Shown in pieces: positions 26,703 through 36,419 of a stretch of 64,000 nucleotides of DNA (the stretch's first letter is position 1; each line of letters begins with the position of its first letter). The stretch covers positions 186,001-250,000 of the forward strand of contig NZ_QJJL01000001.1 in the NCBI RefSeq assembly GCF_003201935.1, read 5' to 3'. Source of the DNA: Loktanella sp. PT4BL (GTDB lineage: Bacteria; Pseudomonadota; Alphaproteobacteria; Rhodobacterales; Rhodobacteraceae). The position numbers were made by a program, and so were the translations under genes. The notes below the pieces were generated by a model, which saw nothing but the letters and a program-made list of their open reading frames with translations, was not told the origin of the DNA and ran no database searches.

Positions 26703-27418
26703 ATCATGCGAATGACGTCTTTGTCGATTGCCAGCACATAGCCTTTGCGGGCGATGTTCTTGACCAGAAGTTCGCTCATCATCTGGTTGCCCAATGTGTC
26801 GCGCAGGCGCTTGATGCGTGTTGCACCTGCGGCCTCATCGCAATCGGCGGCATCACGTCCCGAGATCACACCTTCGATTTCGGCCCCTGTCAGAACTTCG
26901 TCGTCCATGCGTGCTTCGGCCAGCACCGAAAGCGTTTCAATCGCGGCATCGGTCAGTTTGAATTCAAAATCATTCAGATACACCGCCTTTTGATCGCGGC
27001 TGATTGTGAGAGAGTTCACCTCGATCCCTTGTCGCTCAATGCGGCCCATCCGGCGGTTCAGGGCAATCAGCATGACAAGGAAGGCGACAGCAGCAATCAA
27101 GAGCGCCGTCGCAAAGACCAGCAGAACGAAGATCACAAAGCGGTAAGAGGCCAGCGTATCGGAGAATGCCGTGCCGGATCCTGCGAGGATTTCCAGCAGC
27201 TTGATTTCGGCGTTGCTGGTCAGGTTGTCGTTCTCAATAAAAAGCCGTTCGACGCGCATATTGAATGCATTGGCATCCGGCAGGTTGATAAACAGCAGCA
27301 CGGCGGCAATTGCCAGAATCAGAACAATGGCCGCGATCCCTGCGATAACGATCTTGTTGCCGATTTCGCGCGCTTCAGTAGCGGAGGAAGAACTCACCTG
27401 CGCTGTCCTTTCTTTCAT
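26699..27418 (-). CDS. Membrane protein with C-terminal OmpR-type winged helix (one-component regulator candidate)
   Basis: This is a 239-residue protein with TM1 at ~22-45, a ~48-residue periplasmic loop, TM2 at ~94-120 and a cytoplasmic C-terminal domain (~150-232). Its order LTDAAIETLSVLAEA ... RIKRLRDTLGN ... VKNIARKGYVLA matches the Trans_reg_C winged helix. ToxR/CadC proteins have this domain at the N-terminus, so the order is inverted here. The small secreted protein gene upstream overlaps it by ~44 bp and may be a partner. It ends four bases inside the LacI gene end. The call is by motif shape only. Confidence 0.6.
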   Translation of the reverse strand: MKERTAQVSSSSATEAREIGNKIVIAGIAAIVLILAIAAVLLFINLPDANAFNMRVERLFIENDNLTSNAEIKLLEILAGSGTAFSDTLASYRFVIFVLLVFATALLIAAVAFLVMLIALNRRMGRIERQGIEVNSLTISRDQKAVYLNDFEFKLTDAAIETLSVLAEARMDDEVLTGAEIEGVISGRDAADCDEAAGATRIKRLRDTLGNQMMSELLVKNIARKGYVLAIDKDVIRMI

Positions 27419-27656
27419 CAAGGCCGGCGTCATCAAAGACACCCAGCACATTCAAAAGCTGCCAACCGTTACCGGCCAACCGATCACGCAGTTGGCTTTC
27501 GGCCGATCCGACCGAGCAGTCGCCCCGCACCTCGGCCACACCATAGTGCAGCCGCAGTGGATCGTCCTGCTTGGCCTTGTAATCGGCATAGCAGGCCGCC
27601 TGCGCGAGGGTCGTGCTCAGCATGAGCGCCATGAATGAGAAAGAAATGTGTTTCAT
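27375..27656 (-). CDS. Small secreted protein of unknown function (93 aa)
   Basis: An ATG at 27656 after AGGTGGGGG begins a signal peptide (MKHISFSFMALMLSTTLAQA) followed by a ~73-residue mature domain with two cysteines. No family is recognised. Its 3' end overlaps the start of the membrane winged-helix gene, so they are cotranscribed. Confidence 0.7.
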   Translation of the reverse strand: MKHISFSFMALMLSTTLAQAACYADYKAKQDDPLRLHYGVAEVRGDCSVGSAESQLRDRLAGNGWQLLNVLGVFDDAGLDERKDSAGEFFLRY

Positions 27657-27814
27657 GCCCCCACCTGATCCAAAGCAGTTGTGATATTCAATAACGCCCA
27701 ATGTTATCGCGATGGCAATCCTATAACCATCCCTCGTTATTGTTTGGCAAGCGACCGCTGCCGCACTTTCGGTTCATCGCCGCTCGATAGGCATTTGAAC
27801 CGAAAGGAATCACC

Positions 27815-28300
27815 ATGTTGAAATCAATGACTGCTGCCATCACTGCGCTGTCGCTGACCTTTGCGACCATGACCCCCGCCTATGCCCAAGGGCTGGACCG
27901 CGAAGATGTCGGAAAACTGCTGATTGGATTGGCTGCTGCTGCGGTGATTGGCTCTGCGATCGAGCAGAATAATCGTCGTGCAGAGCCCGCCACCCCCGCG
28001 CGCAATACGCAGCAATGGAACGGGATCAACCGCAACAACGGTTGGTCTGACCTGAGCCGGCAGGAAGAACGCAGCCGCCAGAACCGTCGCACCTTGCCCT
28101 ATGCCTGTATGCGCCATGTCGAGACGCGCTTTGGAACCCAACGCATGTTTGGCAAGCGCTGCCTTGAGAACAACTACCGTTTTGCAAGCCGCCTGCCCGA
28201 GCGCTGCGCCGTCCGCGTCTGGACCAGCAACGGGCCACGCAACGGCTTTGATCCCCTTTGCCTGCGCGAGCAAGGCTACCGGACTGACCGACACAACTAA
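27815..28300 (+). CDS. Secreted hypothetical protein (161 aa)
   Basis: A signal peptide ending TPAYAQG is followed by a short hydrophobic stretch (LLIGLAAAAVIGSAI), an N/R/Q-rich linker and a C-terminal domain with three cysteines and the segment GFDPLCLREQGY. The arrangement is common in Rhodobacteraceae hypotheticals; I know no function. It has a good AAAGGA ribosome site. Confidence 0.75.
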   Translation: MLKSMTAAITALSLTFATMTPAYAQGLDREDVGKLLIGLAAAAVIGSAIEQNNRRAEPATPARNTQQWNGINRNNGWSDLSRQEERSRQNRRTLPYACMRHVETRFGTQRMFGKRCLENNYRFASRLPERCAVRVWTSNGPRNGFDPLCLREQGYRTDRHN

Positions 28301-28403
28301 GTCGGGCAGGTGTGCGGCTGCTTGCCCCAGTTGCCGCACCACCTTGGGTGATCTGCCAGTAACAAGTACGCCGCTTAGTGCGTGATAAGGCGACGCCCAG
28401 TAT

Positions 28404-28443
28404 GGGGCAGAGAGGTTGGACATGGCTCTCTGCCCCTTTTTCC
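28404..28443 (+). terminator. Rho-independent terminator before rnhB
   Basis: GGGGCAGAGAG pairs with CTCTCTGCCCC and is followed by TTTTTCC. Confidence 0.8.
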
Positions 28444-28477
28444 TTGAAGTGACAGCTTTGTTCTGGTCACTGACCTT

Positions 28478-29110
28478 ATGACCAAACCTGATTTTAGTTT
28501 TGAACAAGCCGCACAGGCGCGCGGCTTTTTGCAGATCGCTGGCGTCGATGAGGTCGGGCGCGGTCCGCTGGCGGGGCCAGTCGTTGCGGCGGCAGTGATT
28601 CTTGATCCTGCAAACATTCCCGCCGGATTGAATGACAGTAAGAAACTGACCGCGAAGAAGCGTGACGCGCTCTATGATGAATTGCTGGTGGTGGCGGACG
28701 TGTCTATCGCCGAGGCAACAGTGGCCGAGATTGATATCCATAACATTTTGCGCGCCTCTCATATCGCGATGGTCCGCGCGGTCGCGGGCCTGCGGCAAAC
28801 CGCCGACTATGCGCTGATCGACGGCAATATGGTGCCGCGTGATTTGGTGATCCCTTGCGAGACAATCGTCAAAGGCGACGCACGTAGTTTGAGTATCGCG
28901 GCCGCTTCTGTCGTCGCCAAAGTGTGGCGCGACAGACACATGGTGGCATTGGCGCAACAGCACCCCCACTACGGGTGGGAAAACAACGCCGGATACCCCA
29001 CAGCCCAACATAAATTGGGGCTTGAGCAGTTTGGCGTGTCTGAACACCATAGGCGTTCATTCAGGCCGATACACAATATCTTGTATCAAGATAAAAACGT
29101 AAGTGACTGA
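28478..29110 (+). CDS. rnhB: Ribonuclease HII
   Basis: This is a 210-residue enzyme cleaving RNA of RNA-DNA hybrids and single ribonucleotides in DNA. The signature VDEVGRGPLAGPVVAAAV carries catalytic Asp and Glu; further acidic residues lie in YALIDGN and the basic segment SIAAASVVAKVWRD. It is directly upstream of ccrM, a common alphaproteobacterial order. Confidence 0.95.
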   Translation: MTKPDFSFEQAAQARGFLQIAGVDEVGRGPLAGPVVAAAVILDPANIPAGLNDSKKLTAKKRDALYDELLVVADVSIAEATVAEIDIHNILRASHIAMVRAVAGLRQTADYALIDGNMVPRDLVIPCETIVKGDARSLSIAAASVVAKVWRDRHMVALAQQHPHYGWENNAGYPTAQHKLGLEQFGVSEHHRRSFRPIHNILYQDKNVSD

Positions 29111-29147
29111 ATCAATAAAGATTTTGACACGGAATCGCCTCTGACTC
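29109..29147. promoter_or_regulatory. Three GANTC methylation sites in the ccrM promoter
   Basis: GAATC at 29109 and 29132 and GACTC at 29143 lie within 40 bp, 55-92 bp before the ccrM start. CcrM methylates GANTC, and the Caulobacter ccrM promoter contains GANTC sites used for feedback by methylation state. Confidence 0.65.
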
Positions 29148-29191
29148 ACATTGGGCTCAACCAAAGAGCGGGAACACCCGCCGGGGCTTAG

Positions 29192-30310
<1,119 letters not shown>

Positions 30311-30388
30311 GTTTTACCAAAGTTGATACCGCCGGTGCCTGCGGCAAGCCTGTCCAATACTGGATGGGCACGCGAGCACTAACTTTTC

Positions 30389-30423
30389 CCCCGCCGTCCA
30401 CTGTGATGGCGGGGTTTTTTCTT
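30389..30423 (+). terminator. Rho-independent terminator after ccrM
   Basis: CCCCGCC pairs with GGCGGGG around a 12-base loop and is followed by six or more Ts. Confidence 0.8.
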
Positions 30424-30483
30424 TGCGGGCCTGCGTCAAAAGCAATCGTTGCTCCGTTGCGTCTGCTCGGCTAGCCTGAACGC

Positions 30484-30660
30484 ATGAAACATGTCCCCAA
30501 AGAAACCACTGATGATGCCCTTATTCAGGAGTTCCTGAACAAAGGCGGGAAAGTCAGTCGTGGCAAAACCAAACCTTTGGCGGCCGAGCTTGGTCTGAGC
30601 AACAATGTTTGGAACAATAAGCTGACCAAGGAAGAGAAAGCCGCCCGCGACAAGAAATAG
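30484..30660 (+). CDS. Small basic protein (58 aa), hypothetical
   Basis: An ORF from ATG 30484 encodes MKHVPKETTDDALIQEF followed by a lysine-rich helical region with LAAELGLSNNVWNNKLT. It is cytoplasmic with no membrane segment. I do not recognise a family. The hydrophilic, charged composition and in-frame codon bias resemble a real small gene. Confidence 0.5.
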   Translation: MKHVPKETTDDALIQEFLNKGGKVSRGKTKPLAAELGLSNNVWNNKLTKEEKAARDKK

Positions 30661-30745
30661 TCGGGCGGGAACGCGACACGGCTTGCGCCAGATCAAGGTC
30701 GCCCTTGTGTGCATTCTGCATGGTTGACCCAAAGGAGATGCGCCA

Positions 30746-31072
30746 ATGTTACCAATTACGGCAGATAAAATTGCAGAAGTCATCATTCTGGCGCGCGAGT
30801 TGGATCGCGCCGAGAATGAATTTGACGGATTTGTCGATCAGCTCAATGACGATGAAAAGACAGGACTGGTCGCAGTCTTCTGGATCGGGCGCGGCAGCTT
30901 CGAGGCTGAAGAACTGGCCGAGGCACTTGCCACGGCTGCGCAAGAGGCGACAACACCGACAGCCAGCTATCTGAAAGGGTCGCCGCATCTGGCCGATCAT
31001 CTGGAGGCGGGGATGGCGGCCCTTGGTATGGATCCGTCAGAAGCCGAGGATGATCTCTACCGGCCCGCGTAA
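30746..31072 (+). CDS. DUF3775 family protein
   Basis: This 108-residue acidic protein starts LPITADKIAEVIILARELD and contains LNDDEKTGLVAVFWIGRG and SYLKGSPHLADHLEAGM, features of the DUF3775 family in proteobacteria. Its function is unknown. AAAGGAG precedes the ATG. Confidence 0.85.
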   Translation: MLPITADKIAEVIILARELDRAENEFDGFVDQLNDDEKTGLVAVFWIGRGSFEAEELAEALATAAQEATTPTASYLKGSPHLADHLEAGMAALGMDPSEAEDDLYRPA

Positions 31073-31097
31073 GGTGGATCCTGATCCACCTACCTGA

Positions 31098-32147
31098 TCA
31101 GCGCACAGCCCTTTCAAACCACGCCTGCGCTCTGCCCCAGACGCCTTCATCTATCTGGGGTAGCGTCATCAGATGCGGCAAAAGCTGGTCGGCGAAATCC
31201 GCGCTGCTTTCTGCCGGTAACATCGAAGGCAGGTTGTCAATCGCTGTGACATCCAGCACCGGGTTGTCATGCACACGCAGCGCTGGTGCATCCCATGTCG
31301 TTGTGCGGTCATAGACCTTGATCGGAGAAAAATAGCTGTCCGGGTCGCAGGCCACATCGCCAATCACAGACAGGGTGCGCGGGGCGGTCTTGGCGCTTGC
31401 CGGGACAAAAACCGGCGTACCGGGGCGTGCCAGAATACAGTTGAGAAAGATGTCGTGGCGCAGCACTTCGGGAAACGGCCCACCCGAGGCGGTTTCCGCC
31501 ATATCCCATTTCGTCGTTGCCACACCCATGGCGGTACACAGATCGGCGGCCCCGCTGCCGACACGGCCCAAGGCGCCAATAATCATCGCGGTGGGGCGCT
31601 CGGTGCCCAAGGCCATCAAAGCCTCTTGCAGGTCGGCCAGCAGGTGGTTTGCACTGGGATAGGCGTTGACCGGTCCCGCGATACGGCCATGCTGTTGCGC
31701 AATCCAGCACATCAGAGACACCGCCGCCCCCGCATAGCCAGCCCAATAGCCGAACGCGGCAACGCGCCGTCCGTCCTCAAGCGTGAGATATTCCAGATCA
31801 TAAAGCGCGCCACCGCCCGACTTGAAGCGATCGAGCAAAACCTGGCCCGCAGGCTGCCCTTTATAGGCGTGGCCGAACATGACGTGGCGATGGCGCAGAG
31901 GCGATCCATCGCTGGGCAATTCCTTCAGTCCAAAGATGATCGCGTCGTCGGGTGCATCGGGCCAAGAGAACTCGGGTGCGACCGCGCACCCTGCTGCAAC
32001 ATAGTCAGCCAGTGGCAGAATACGCTGGCTGCTCTCTTCCACGGTCACCCGAAACCCTGCCGCAATCAGCTTGGCAGCACCCTGCGGGGTGATCCCGACG
32101 CGTTCCTCGTTGTCGCGGCTTTCCACGCGTACCCATAGATGGGTCAT
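31098..32147 (-). CDS. Saccharopine dehydrogenase (L-lysine-forming)-like oxidoreductase
   Basis: This 349-residue protein has the alanine dehydrogenase/saccharopine dehydrogenase N-terminal fold (RVESRDNEERVGITPQGAAKL, FGHAYKGQPAG) and a Rossmann segment IIGALGRVGSGA. Fungal Lys1 uses NAD+ to make lysine and 2-oxoglutarate; in bacteria the physiological direction is unclear. The ATG at 32147 overlaps the stop of the upstream GST gene by one base. Confidence 0.85.
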   Translation of the reverse strand: MTHLWVRVESRDNEERVGITPQGAAKLIAAGFRVTVEESSQRILPLADYVAAGCAVAPEFSWPDAPDDAIIFGLKELPSDGSPLRHRHVMFGHAYKGQPAGQVLLDRFKSGGGALYDLEYLTLEDGRRVAAFGYWAGYAGAAVSLMCWIAQQHGRIAGPVNAYPSANHLLADLQEALMALGTERPTAMIIGALGRVGSGAADLCTAMGVATTKWDMAETASGGPFPEVLRHDIFLNCILARPGTPVFVPASAKTAPRTLSVIGDVACDPDSYFSPIKVYDRTTTWDAPALRVHDNPVLDVTAIDNLPSMLPAESSADFADQLLPHLMTLPQIDEGVWGRAQAWFERAVR

Positions 32148-32749
32148 CACAGGAGCCCCTTTTCAAAGACGGCCTGCACAGAGGCATGTGTGTTCATTTC
32201 GTGCTGAAACGCCACCAGCCGTGGATAATGTGCGATATCCACACCGTCACCCGGGAGCCAGCTGAGGACAACATAAAGGTAGGCATCAGACAAAACATCC
32301 AGCTTGCCGCTCTCAAAGGGCAGGCTTGGCAGGTACTCCTCCAGATGGGCGGCGCACTCTGCCATGCGTTGGGGTACTTTGCGCTTCATATCCGCAAAGG
32401 AGCTGGGTTCATCCGCCCACCGTTCACCGCGCAGGCCATGGGCGTGATGTGGGTGCATTGTACCATTCAGATAAGACATCAGTTCGCGCATCTTGGCGGC
32501 GGCGAATGCGTCCTCCGGCACCAGTTGCGGGGCGATGTATTCCAGAATGGCAGGGGTCTCGGTCAGGATGCCGTCAGGTGTTTCCAACGTGGGGACGCGC
32601 CCCTTTGGATTCATTTTCAGATAATCATGCTTTGTTTGTTCCCCGCTGGCAAAGTCGACACGGATCTTTTCGTGCGGGGTACCGCACTCTTCCAGGATGA
32701 TCGCGACAGCCACCGAAATGGTTCTGGGGGCGTAGTGAAGTCTCAACAT
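32147..32749 (-). CDS. Glutathione S-transferase family protein
   Basis: This is a 200-residue GST with an N-terminal thioredoxin-fold domain (glutathione-binding segment GRVPTLET...LTETPAILEYIA) and a helical C-terminal domain. It is coupled to the saccharopine-dehydrogenase-like gene by a TGATG overlap. No specific substrate can be inferred. Confidence 0.9.
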   Translation of the reverse strand: MLRLHYAPRTISVAVAIILEECGTPHEKIRVDFASGEQTKHDYLKMNPKGRVPTLETPDGILTETPAILEYIAPQLVPEDAFAAAKMRELMSYLNGTMHPHHAHGLRGERWADEPSSFADMKRKVPQRMAECAAHLEEYLPSLPFESGKLDVLSDAYLYVVLSWLPGDGVDIAHYPRLVAFQHEMNTHASVQAVFEKGLL

Positions 32750-32760
32750 GGGATGATCCT

Positions 32761-33405
32761 TTAGTAATGTGTGCGTGCATGCAGGCGGTCATCCCGGTCC
32801 AGATGCGGGATGGCGTTGAAACTGGCCAAAATCGGCCCCTGCGGTATGACGTTAATGCGATGGAGCGAGCTATTCATGATCGGCAGCAGGACATGCGCCA
32901 TCCGCGTCGGGTTCAAATCAAGCAAATGCCGCATGATCATCCCGATGACCCCGCCCGATGTGATGCAAAGCACGCGGACACCGGGTTTGGCGGCCTCTTG
33001 CAGCACAGAGGTCACGCGGCTCTCGAATGAGGCAAAAGTCTCGTTCCCCATGATCTCGGCATTATGCCATGCTTCCATGACTTGCGGGACATGCGCTGCA
33101 AATTCATCCGGTCCCGGAAATGGCACACCGTGCACATCCTCAAGCGCCTGCCCCAGATTGAAGTAATCCATCTCGTTCAGACGCGGATCAATCAGCGGGC
33201 TGGTATAGCCGATGCCTGCTGCGGTTTCCTGATGGCGTCGCAGGCTCCCGGAAATCACCTTGTCGAAAGCGCCTTCGCGCCCTGACAGGTATTCCCCCAA
33301 CCATTTCGCCTGTTGATGCCCCAAAGAAGAGAGCCGGTCATAGCTTTCTTCGTCTGTTGCCGCTGAATTTGCCTGCCCGTGCCGGACTAATATGATTTCG
33401 CCCAT
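32761..33405 (-). CDS. Histidine phosphatase family protein (phosphoglycerate-mutase-like)
   Basis: This is a 214-residue protein with the catalytic motif LVRHGQAN near the N-terminus and a second histidine in the SGGVIGMIMRHLL region (CITSGGV instead of the usual SHGG). That substitution may reduce or alter activity. It is twelve bases upstream of the GST gene and likely in the same operon. Confidence 0.8.
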   Translation of the reverse strand: MGEIILVRHGQANSAATDEESYDRLSSLGHQQAKWLGEYLSGREGAFDKVISGSLRRHQETAAGIGYTSPLIDPRLNEMDYFNLGQALEDVHGVPFPGPDEFAAHVPQVMEAWHNAEIMGNETFASFESRVTSVLQEAAKPGVRVLCITSGGVIGMIMRHLLDLNPTRMAHVLLPIMNSSLHRINVIPQGPILASFNAIPHLDRDDRLHARTHY

Positions 33406-33408
33406 CAA

Positions 33409-33881
33409 GTCTCTCCTGAACTCACAGGGTTACGGTGTGTGACGGGCGTTGGCAACGATTCAAACCCTTAGAATCGGCATCAGATGGGCGCGGTGAACGG
33501 GCCGCAAATCCCGAGAAACGGAGTGTTTTCAGTCACGTACCCGAGAGACAGATGAAATAATTGTCGATCACGGAAATGCGCCCGACTGAAATCTGTGAAC
33601 GGGAGAAATAAAACTGATCCGGTTTTCTGGCGCGAGGTGGAAATTCACGCACAGATTTGGATTCCAATTGGTGCGTCAGTGCACACTAGAGCGTCAGTAG
33701 AACGGTTTTTCCATTTTCAAGCACAAATTACGATCACATTGATCACCATTTTCGTGAACGCTGGCGGCCTTTTCAAATCGCCGTTCCCAACCAATCTTCA
33801 ACTCATCGAAACGCCGCACTGAAGCGGCACGAAATGAACCGCGGCATTCCCGCCGCAACCGAAACTGAAAGGAACTCTATC
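33409..33881. other. Intergenic region, 473 bp
   Basis: This lies between divergent genes. I see no convincing gene: open frames such as 33595-33822 lack ribosome sites and conserved features. GCGTCAGT is repeated twice around 33675-33700, and the stretch before the small secreted gene is AT-rich and probably promoter. Confidence 0.5.
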
Positions 33882-34214
33882 ATGTCCATCAAGAAAATCG
33901 CACTGATCGCCGCAACAATCGCCGGTACTGCTTCCATCGCTTCCGCAGACAGCTATTTCCAGCTGAACGAGCGCCTTGAAGCGTCGTCAATCCTGGATCT
34001 GGGTATTGTCCGCTCCGAAGCGGCAGGCGTTGTAGAAGTATATGACTTCTCCGGTGGCCAGATCGGTGCACTGCTTGGCACAGAAGCTGTGAACATGGGT
34101 GCAAACGCTGACGTACGTGTGAACGCACCACTGCGCAACGCTGAAAACGTCATCGCCCTGCTGAAGGTCGACGGCCAGACAGTGGCAGAGCGTACTTACG
34201 ACATCGTCGACTAA
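33882..34214 (+). CDS. Small secreted protein (110 aa), hypothetical
   Basis: AAAGGA precedes ATG 33882. A signal peptide (MSIKKIALIAATIAGTASIASA) is followed by an ~88-residue mature domain with VRSEAAGVVEVYDF and ADVRVNAPLRNAENVIALLKV, suggesting a small beta-rich periplasmic domain. The codon use (GCA, CTG, GCT rich) is that of a highly expressed gene, like the porins. Similar proteins occur in Roseobacters; the role is unknown. Confidence 0.8.
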   Translation: MSIKKIALIAATIAGTASIASADSYFQLNERLEASSILDLGIVRSEAAGVVEVYDFSGGQIGALLGTEAVNMGANADVRVNAPLRNAENVIALLKVDGQTVAERTYDIVD

Positions 34215-34238
34215 ACGACACATACTCCTCCCAATCAG

Positions 34239-34268
34239 AGGCCGGCACCCGAAAGGTGCCGGCCTTTT
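34239..34268 (+). terminator. Strong Rho-independent terminator
   Basis: AGGCCGGCACC pairs perfectly with GGTGCCGGCCT around a CGAAA loop and is followed by Ts. Confidence 0.88.
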
Positions 34269-34361
34269 GCGTTTTGCCGCATGCTCACCTCTTGTGAACC
34301 GATTCTTAGCGTGGGATTGTGACTCTCAAGAGCAGCAGAAATTGCACAAGCAGGGTTTTCA

Positions 34362-36398
34362 GTGTCCACCACAGCGCTTCTGAGTGACATCTTTGGCTTT
34401 GATGCCTTCCGGCCGGGCCAACAGGAGATTGTCGAAGCGGTTGTCGCTGGTCAGGACACGCTGGCAATCATGCCGACAGGTGGCGGTAAATCTCTTTGTT
34501 TCCAATTGCCTGCCTTGGTGCGTGGCGGTGTCACTGTCGTGATCTCGCCTTTGATTGCACTGATGCGTGATCAGGTCCGCGGGTTGCGCGAAGCAGGGGT
34601 CGAGGCGGGTGCGCTGACCTCTGGCAATACCCCCGAAGAAACCGATGCCGTTTGGGAAGCGCTGGAAGCGGGCACGCTCAAACTGCTTTATATGGCGCCC
34701 GAACGGCTGGCAGCGGTCGGGACCATGAATATGCTGCGCCGCGCCGGTGTCGGCCTGATCGCGGTGGATGAGGCGCACTGTGTGAGCCAATGGGGCCATG
34801 ATTTCCGCCCTGATTATCTCCGCATTGGCGAACTCAAGCGCCTGCTGGACGTGCCGCTGGCCGCGTTCACCGCGACGGCAGATGCCGAAACCCGTGAAGA
34901 GATTGTCGAGAAGCTTTTTGCTGGTAAGCAACCCGCCACTTTCCTGCGCGGGTTTGACCGGCCCAATATCCATCTTGCCTTTGCCGTCAAGGACGGGCCG
35001 CGCAACCAGATCCTGAACTTTGCCGCGGCGCGCAAGGGCCAGTCAGGGATCGTCTATTGCGGCACCCGTGCGAAAACCGAAACGCTGGCGAAAGCGCTGG
35101 GCGATGCAGGCCACAGCACCTGCCATTATCACGGCGGGATGGAGGCCGAGGATCGCCGGATTGTCGAACGCCGCTTTCAGCAAGAGGATGGCCTGATCGT
35201 CTGCGCGACTGTGGCCTTTGGCATGGGGATCGACAAACCAGATATCCGCTGGGTCGCCCATGCCGATCTACCCAAGTCAATCGAGGCTTATTATCAGGAA
35301 ATCGGGCGTGCAGGACGGGATGGCGACCCTGCCGAGACGCTCACGCTTTTTGGGCCCGATGATATCCGCTACCGCCGCCAGCAGATCGACGAGGGGCTGG
35401 CCCCGCCCGAACGCCGTGCCGCAGACCACGGGCGGTTGAATGCTTTGCTTGGTCTGGCCGAGGCGCTGCGCTGTAGGCGGCAGAACCTGCTGGAATATTT
35501 CGGCGAAAACCCAGAACCCTGCGGTAACTGCGACCTTTGCGATAAACCCGCCGAGGTTTTCGATGGCACCACCGCCGTGCGCATGGCGCTGTCGGCCGCA
35601 CTGCGCACCGAGGAATGGTTCGGCGCGGGCCATCTGATTGATATCTTGCTGGGGACGCCCACCGACAAGATCATGCAGCGGGGACATGACAGCCTGCCTA
35701 CCTTCGGTGTTGGCAAAGACTATGACAAACGCCAGTGGCAGGCGATTTTCCGGCAGATGATGGGGCATGACCTGCTGCGCCCTGATCGGGAAAGGCACGG
35801 TGCGCTGCGGATGACCGAACATGCACGGCCCATCCTGCGCGGCGAAGCCACGATCCAATTGCGCCGCGACACGATCAAGGCGGCGCGCGGATCCGGCCCG
35901 CAAGTGCGTATGCTCGTGAGTGAAGAAGATGCGCCACTTCTGTCTGCGCTGAAGGCCAAACGCCGGTACCTTGCCGAACAGGCCAATGTCCCCGCCTATA
36001 TTATTTTCAACGACCGTACTTTGATCGAAATGGCCGAAAAACGGCCCATGACCCTTGATGAGATGGCCCATATCGGTGGTGTGGGGGCCAAGAAGCTGGC
36101 GACCTATGGTCAGGATTTCCTGTCAGTCATCGCAGGCACGGTCGAGGAGGTACACCCCATGCGTCGCAAGCTTGCAGGACGTGACGAGGGCGCTGTCTAC
36201 GACCGTCTGATGCAGGCGCAGGCCCAGCTCACCCGTGGCCCGCACGGCGTGGACAAACCGATGAGCTGTTCGGCGGCAATGCTGGCCAAAGTCGCGCAGA
36301 TGCGCAGTGCCGACATGGATAACCTGACCCGTCTGATCGGGGACAAATACGCCGAAAGGTTTGGCGAGGCGTTTCTAGAGGTGCTAGAAGCCGGTTAA
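34362..36398 (+). CDS. recQ: ATP-dependent DNA helicase RecQ
   Basis: This is a 678-residue 3'-5' helicase. Walker A is PTGGGKS, the DEAH box is VDEAHCVSQWGHDFRPDY, helicase motif VI is QEIGRAGRDG, the zinc-binding cysteines are CGNCDLC, and an HRDC domain is near 520-600. GTG is the only sensible start. It acts in recombinational repair. Confidence 0.95.
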   Translation: MSTTALLSDIFGFDAFRPGQQEIVEAVVAGQDTLAIMPTGGGKSLCFQLPALVRGGVTVVISPLIALMRDQVRGLREAGVEAGALTSGNTPEETDAVWEALEAGTLKLLYMAPERLAAVGTMNMLRRAGVGLIAVDEAHCVSQWGHDFRPDYLRIGELKRLLDVPLAAFTATADAETREEIVEKLFAGKQPATFLRGFDRPNIHLAFAVKDGPRNQILNFAAARKGQSGIVYCGTRAKTETLAKALGDAGHSTCHYHGGMEAEDRRIVERRFQQEDGLIVCATVAFGMGIDKPDIRWVAHADLPKSIEAYYQEIGRAGRDGDPAETLTLFGPDDIRYRRQQIDEGLAPPERRAADHGRLNALLGLAEALRCRRQNLLEYFGENPEPCGNCDLCDKPAEVFDGTTAVRMALSAALRTEEWFGAGHLIDILLGTPTDKIMQRGHDSLPTFGVGKDYDKRQWQAIFRQMMGHDLLRPDRERHGALRMTEHARPILRGEATIQLRRDTIKAARGSGPQVRMLVSEEDAPLLSALKAKRRYLAEQANVPAYIIFNDRTLIEMAEKRPMTLDEMAHIGGVGAKKLATYGQDFLSVIAGTVEEVHPMRRKLAGRDEGAVYDRLMQAQAQLTRGPHGVDKPMSCSAAMLAKVAQMRSADMDNLTRLIGDKYAERFGEAFLEVLEAG

Positions 36399-36419
36399 AC
36401 TAAAAGAGGGACAAGCAAC

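Noticed and set aside
33595..33822. 75-codon frame in the 473-bp gap
   Set aside because: No ribosome site, no recognisable feature, composition like non-coding sequence.
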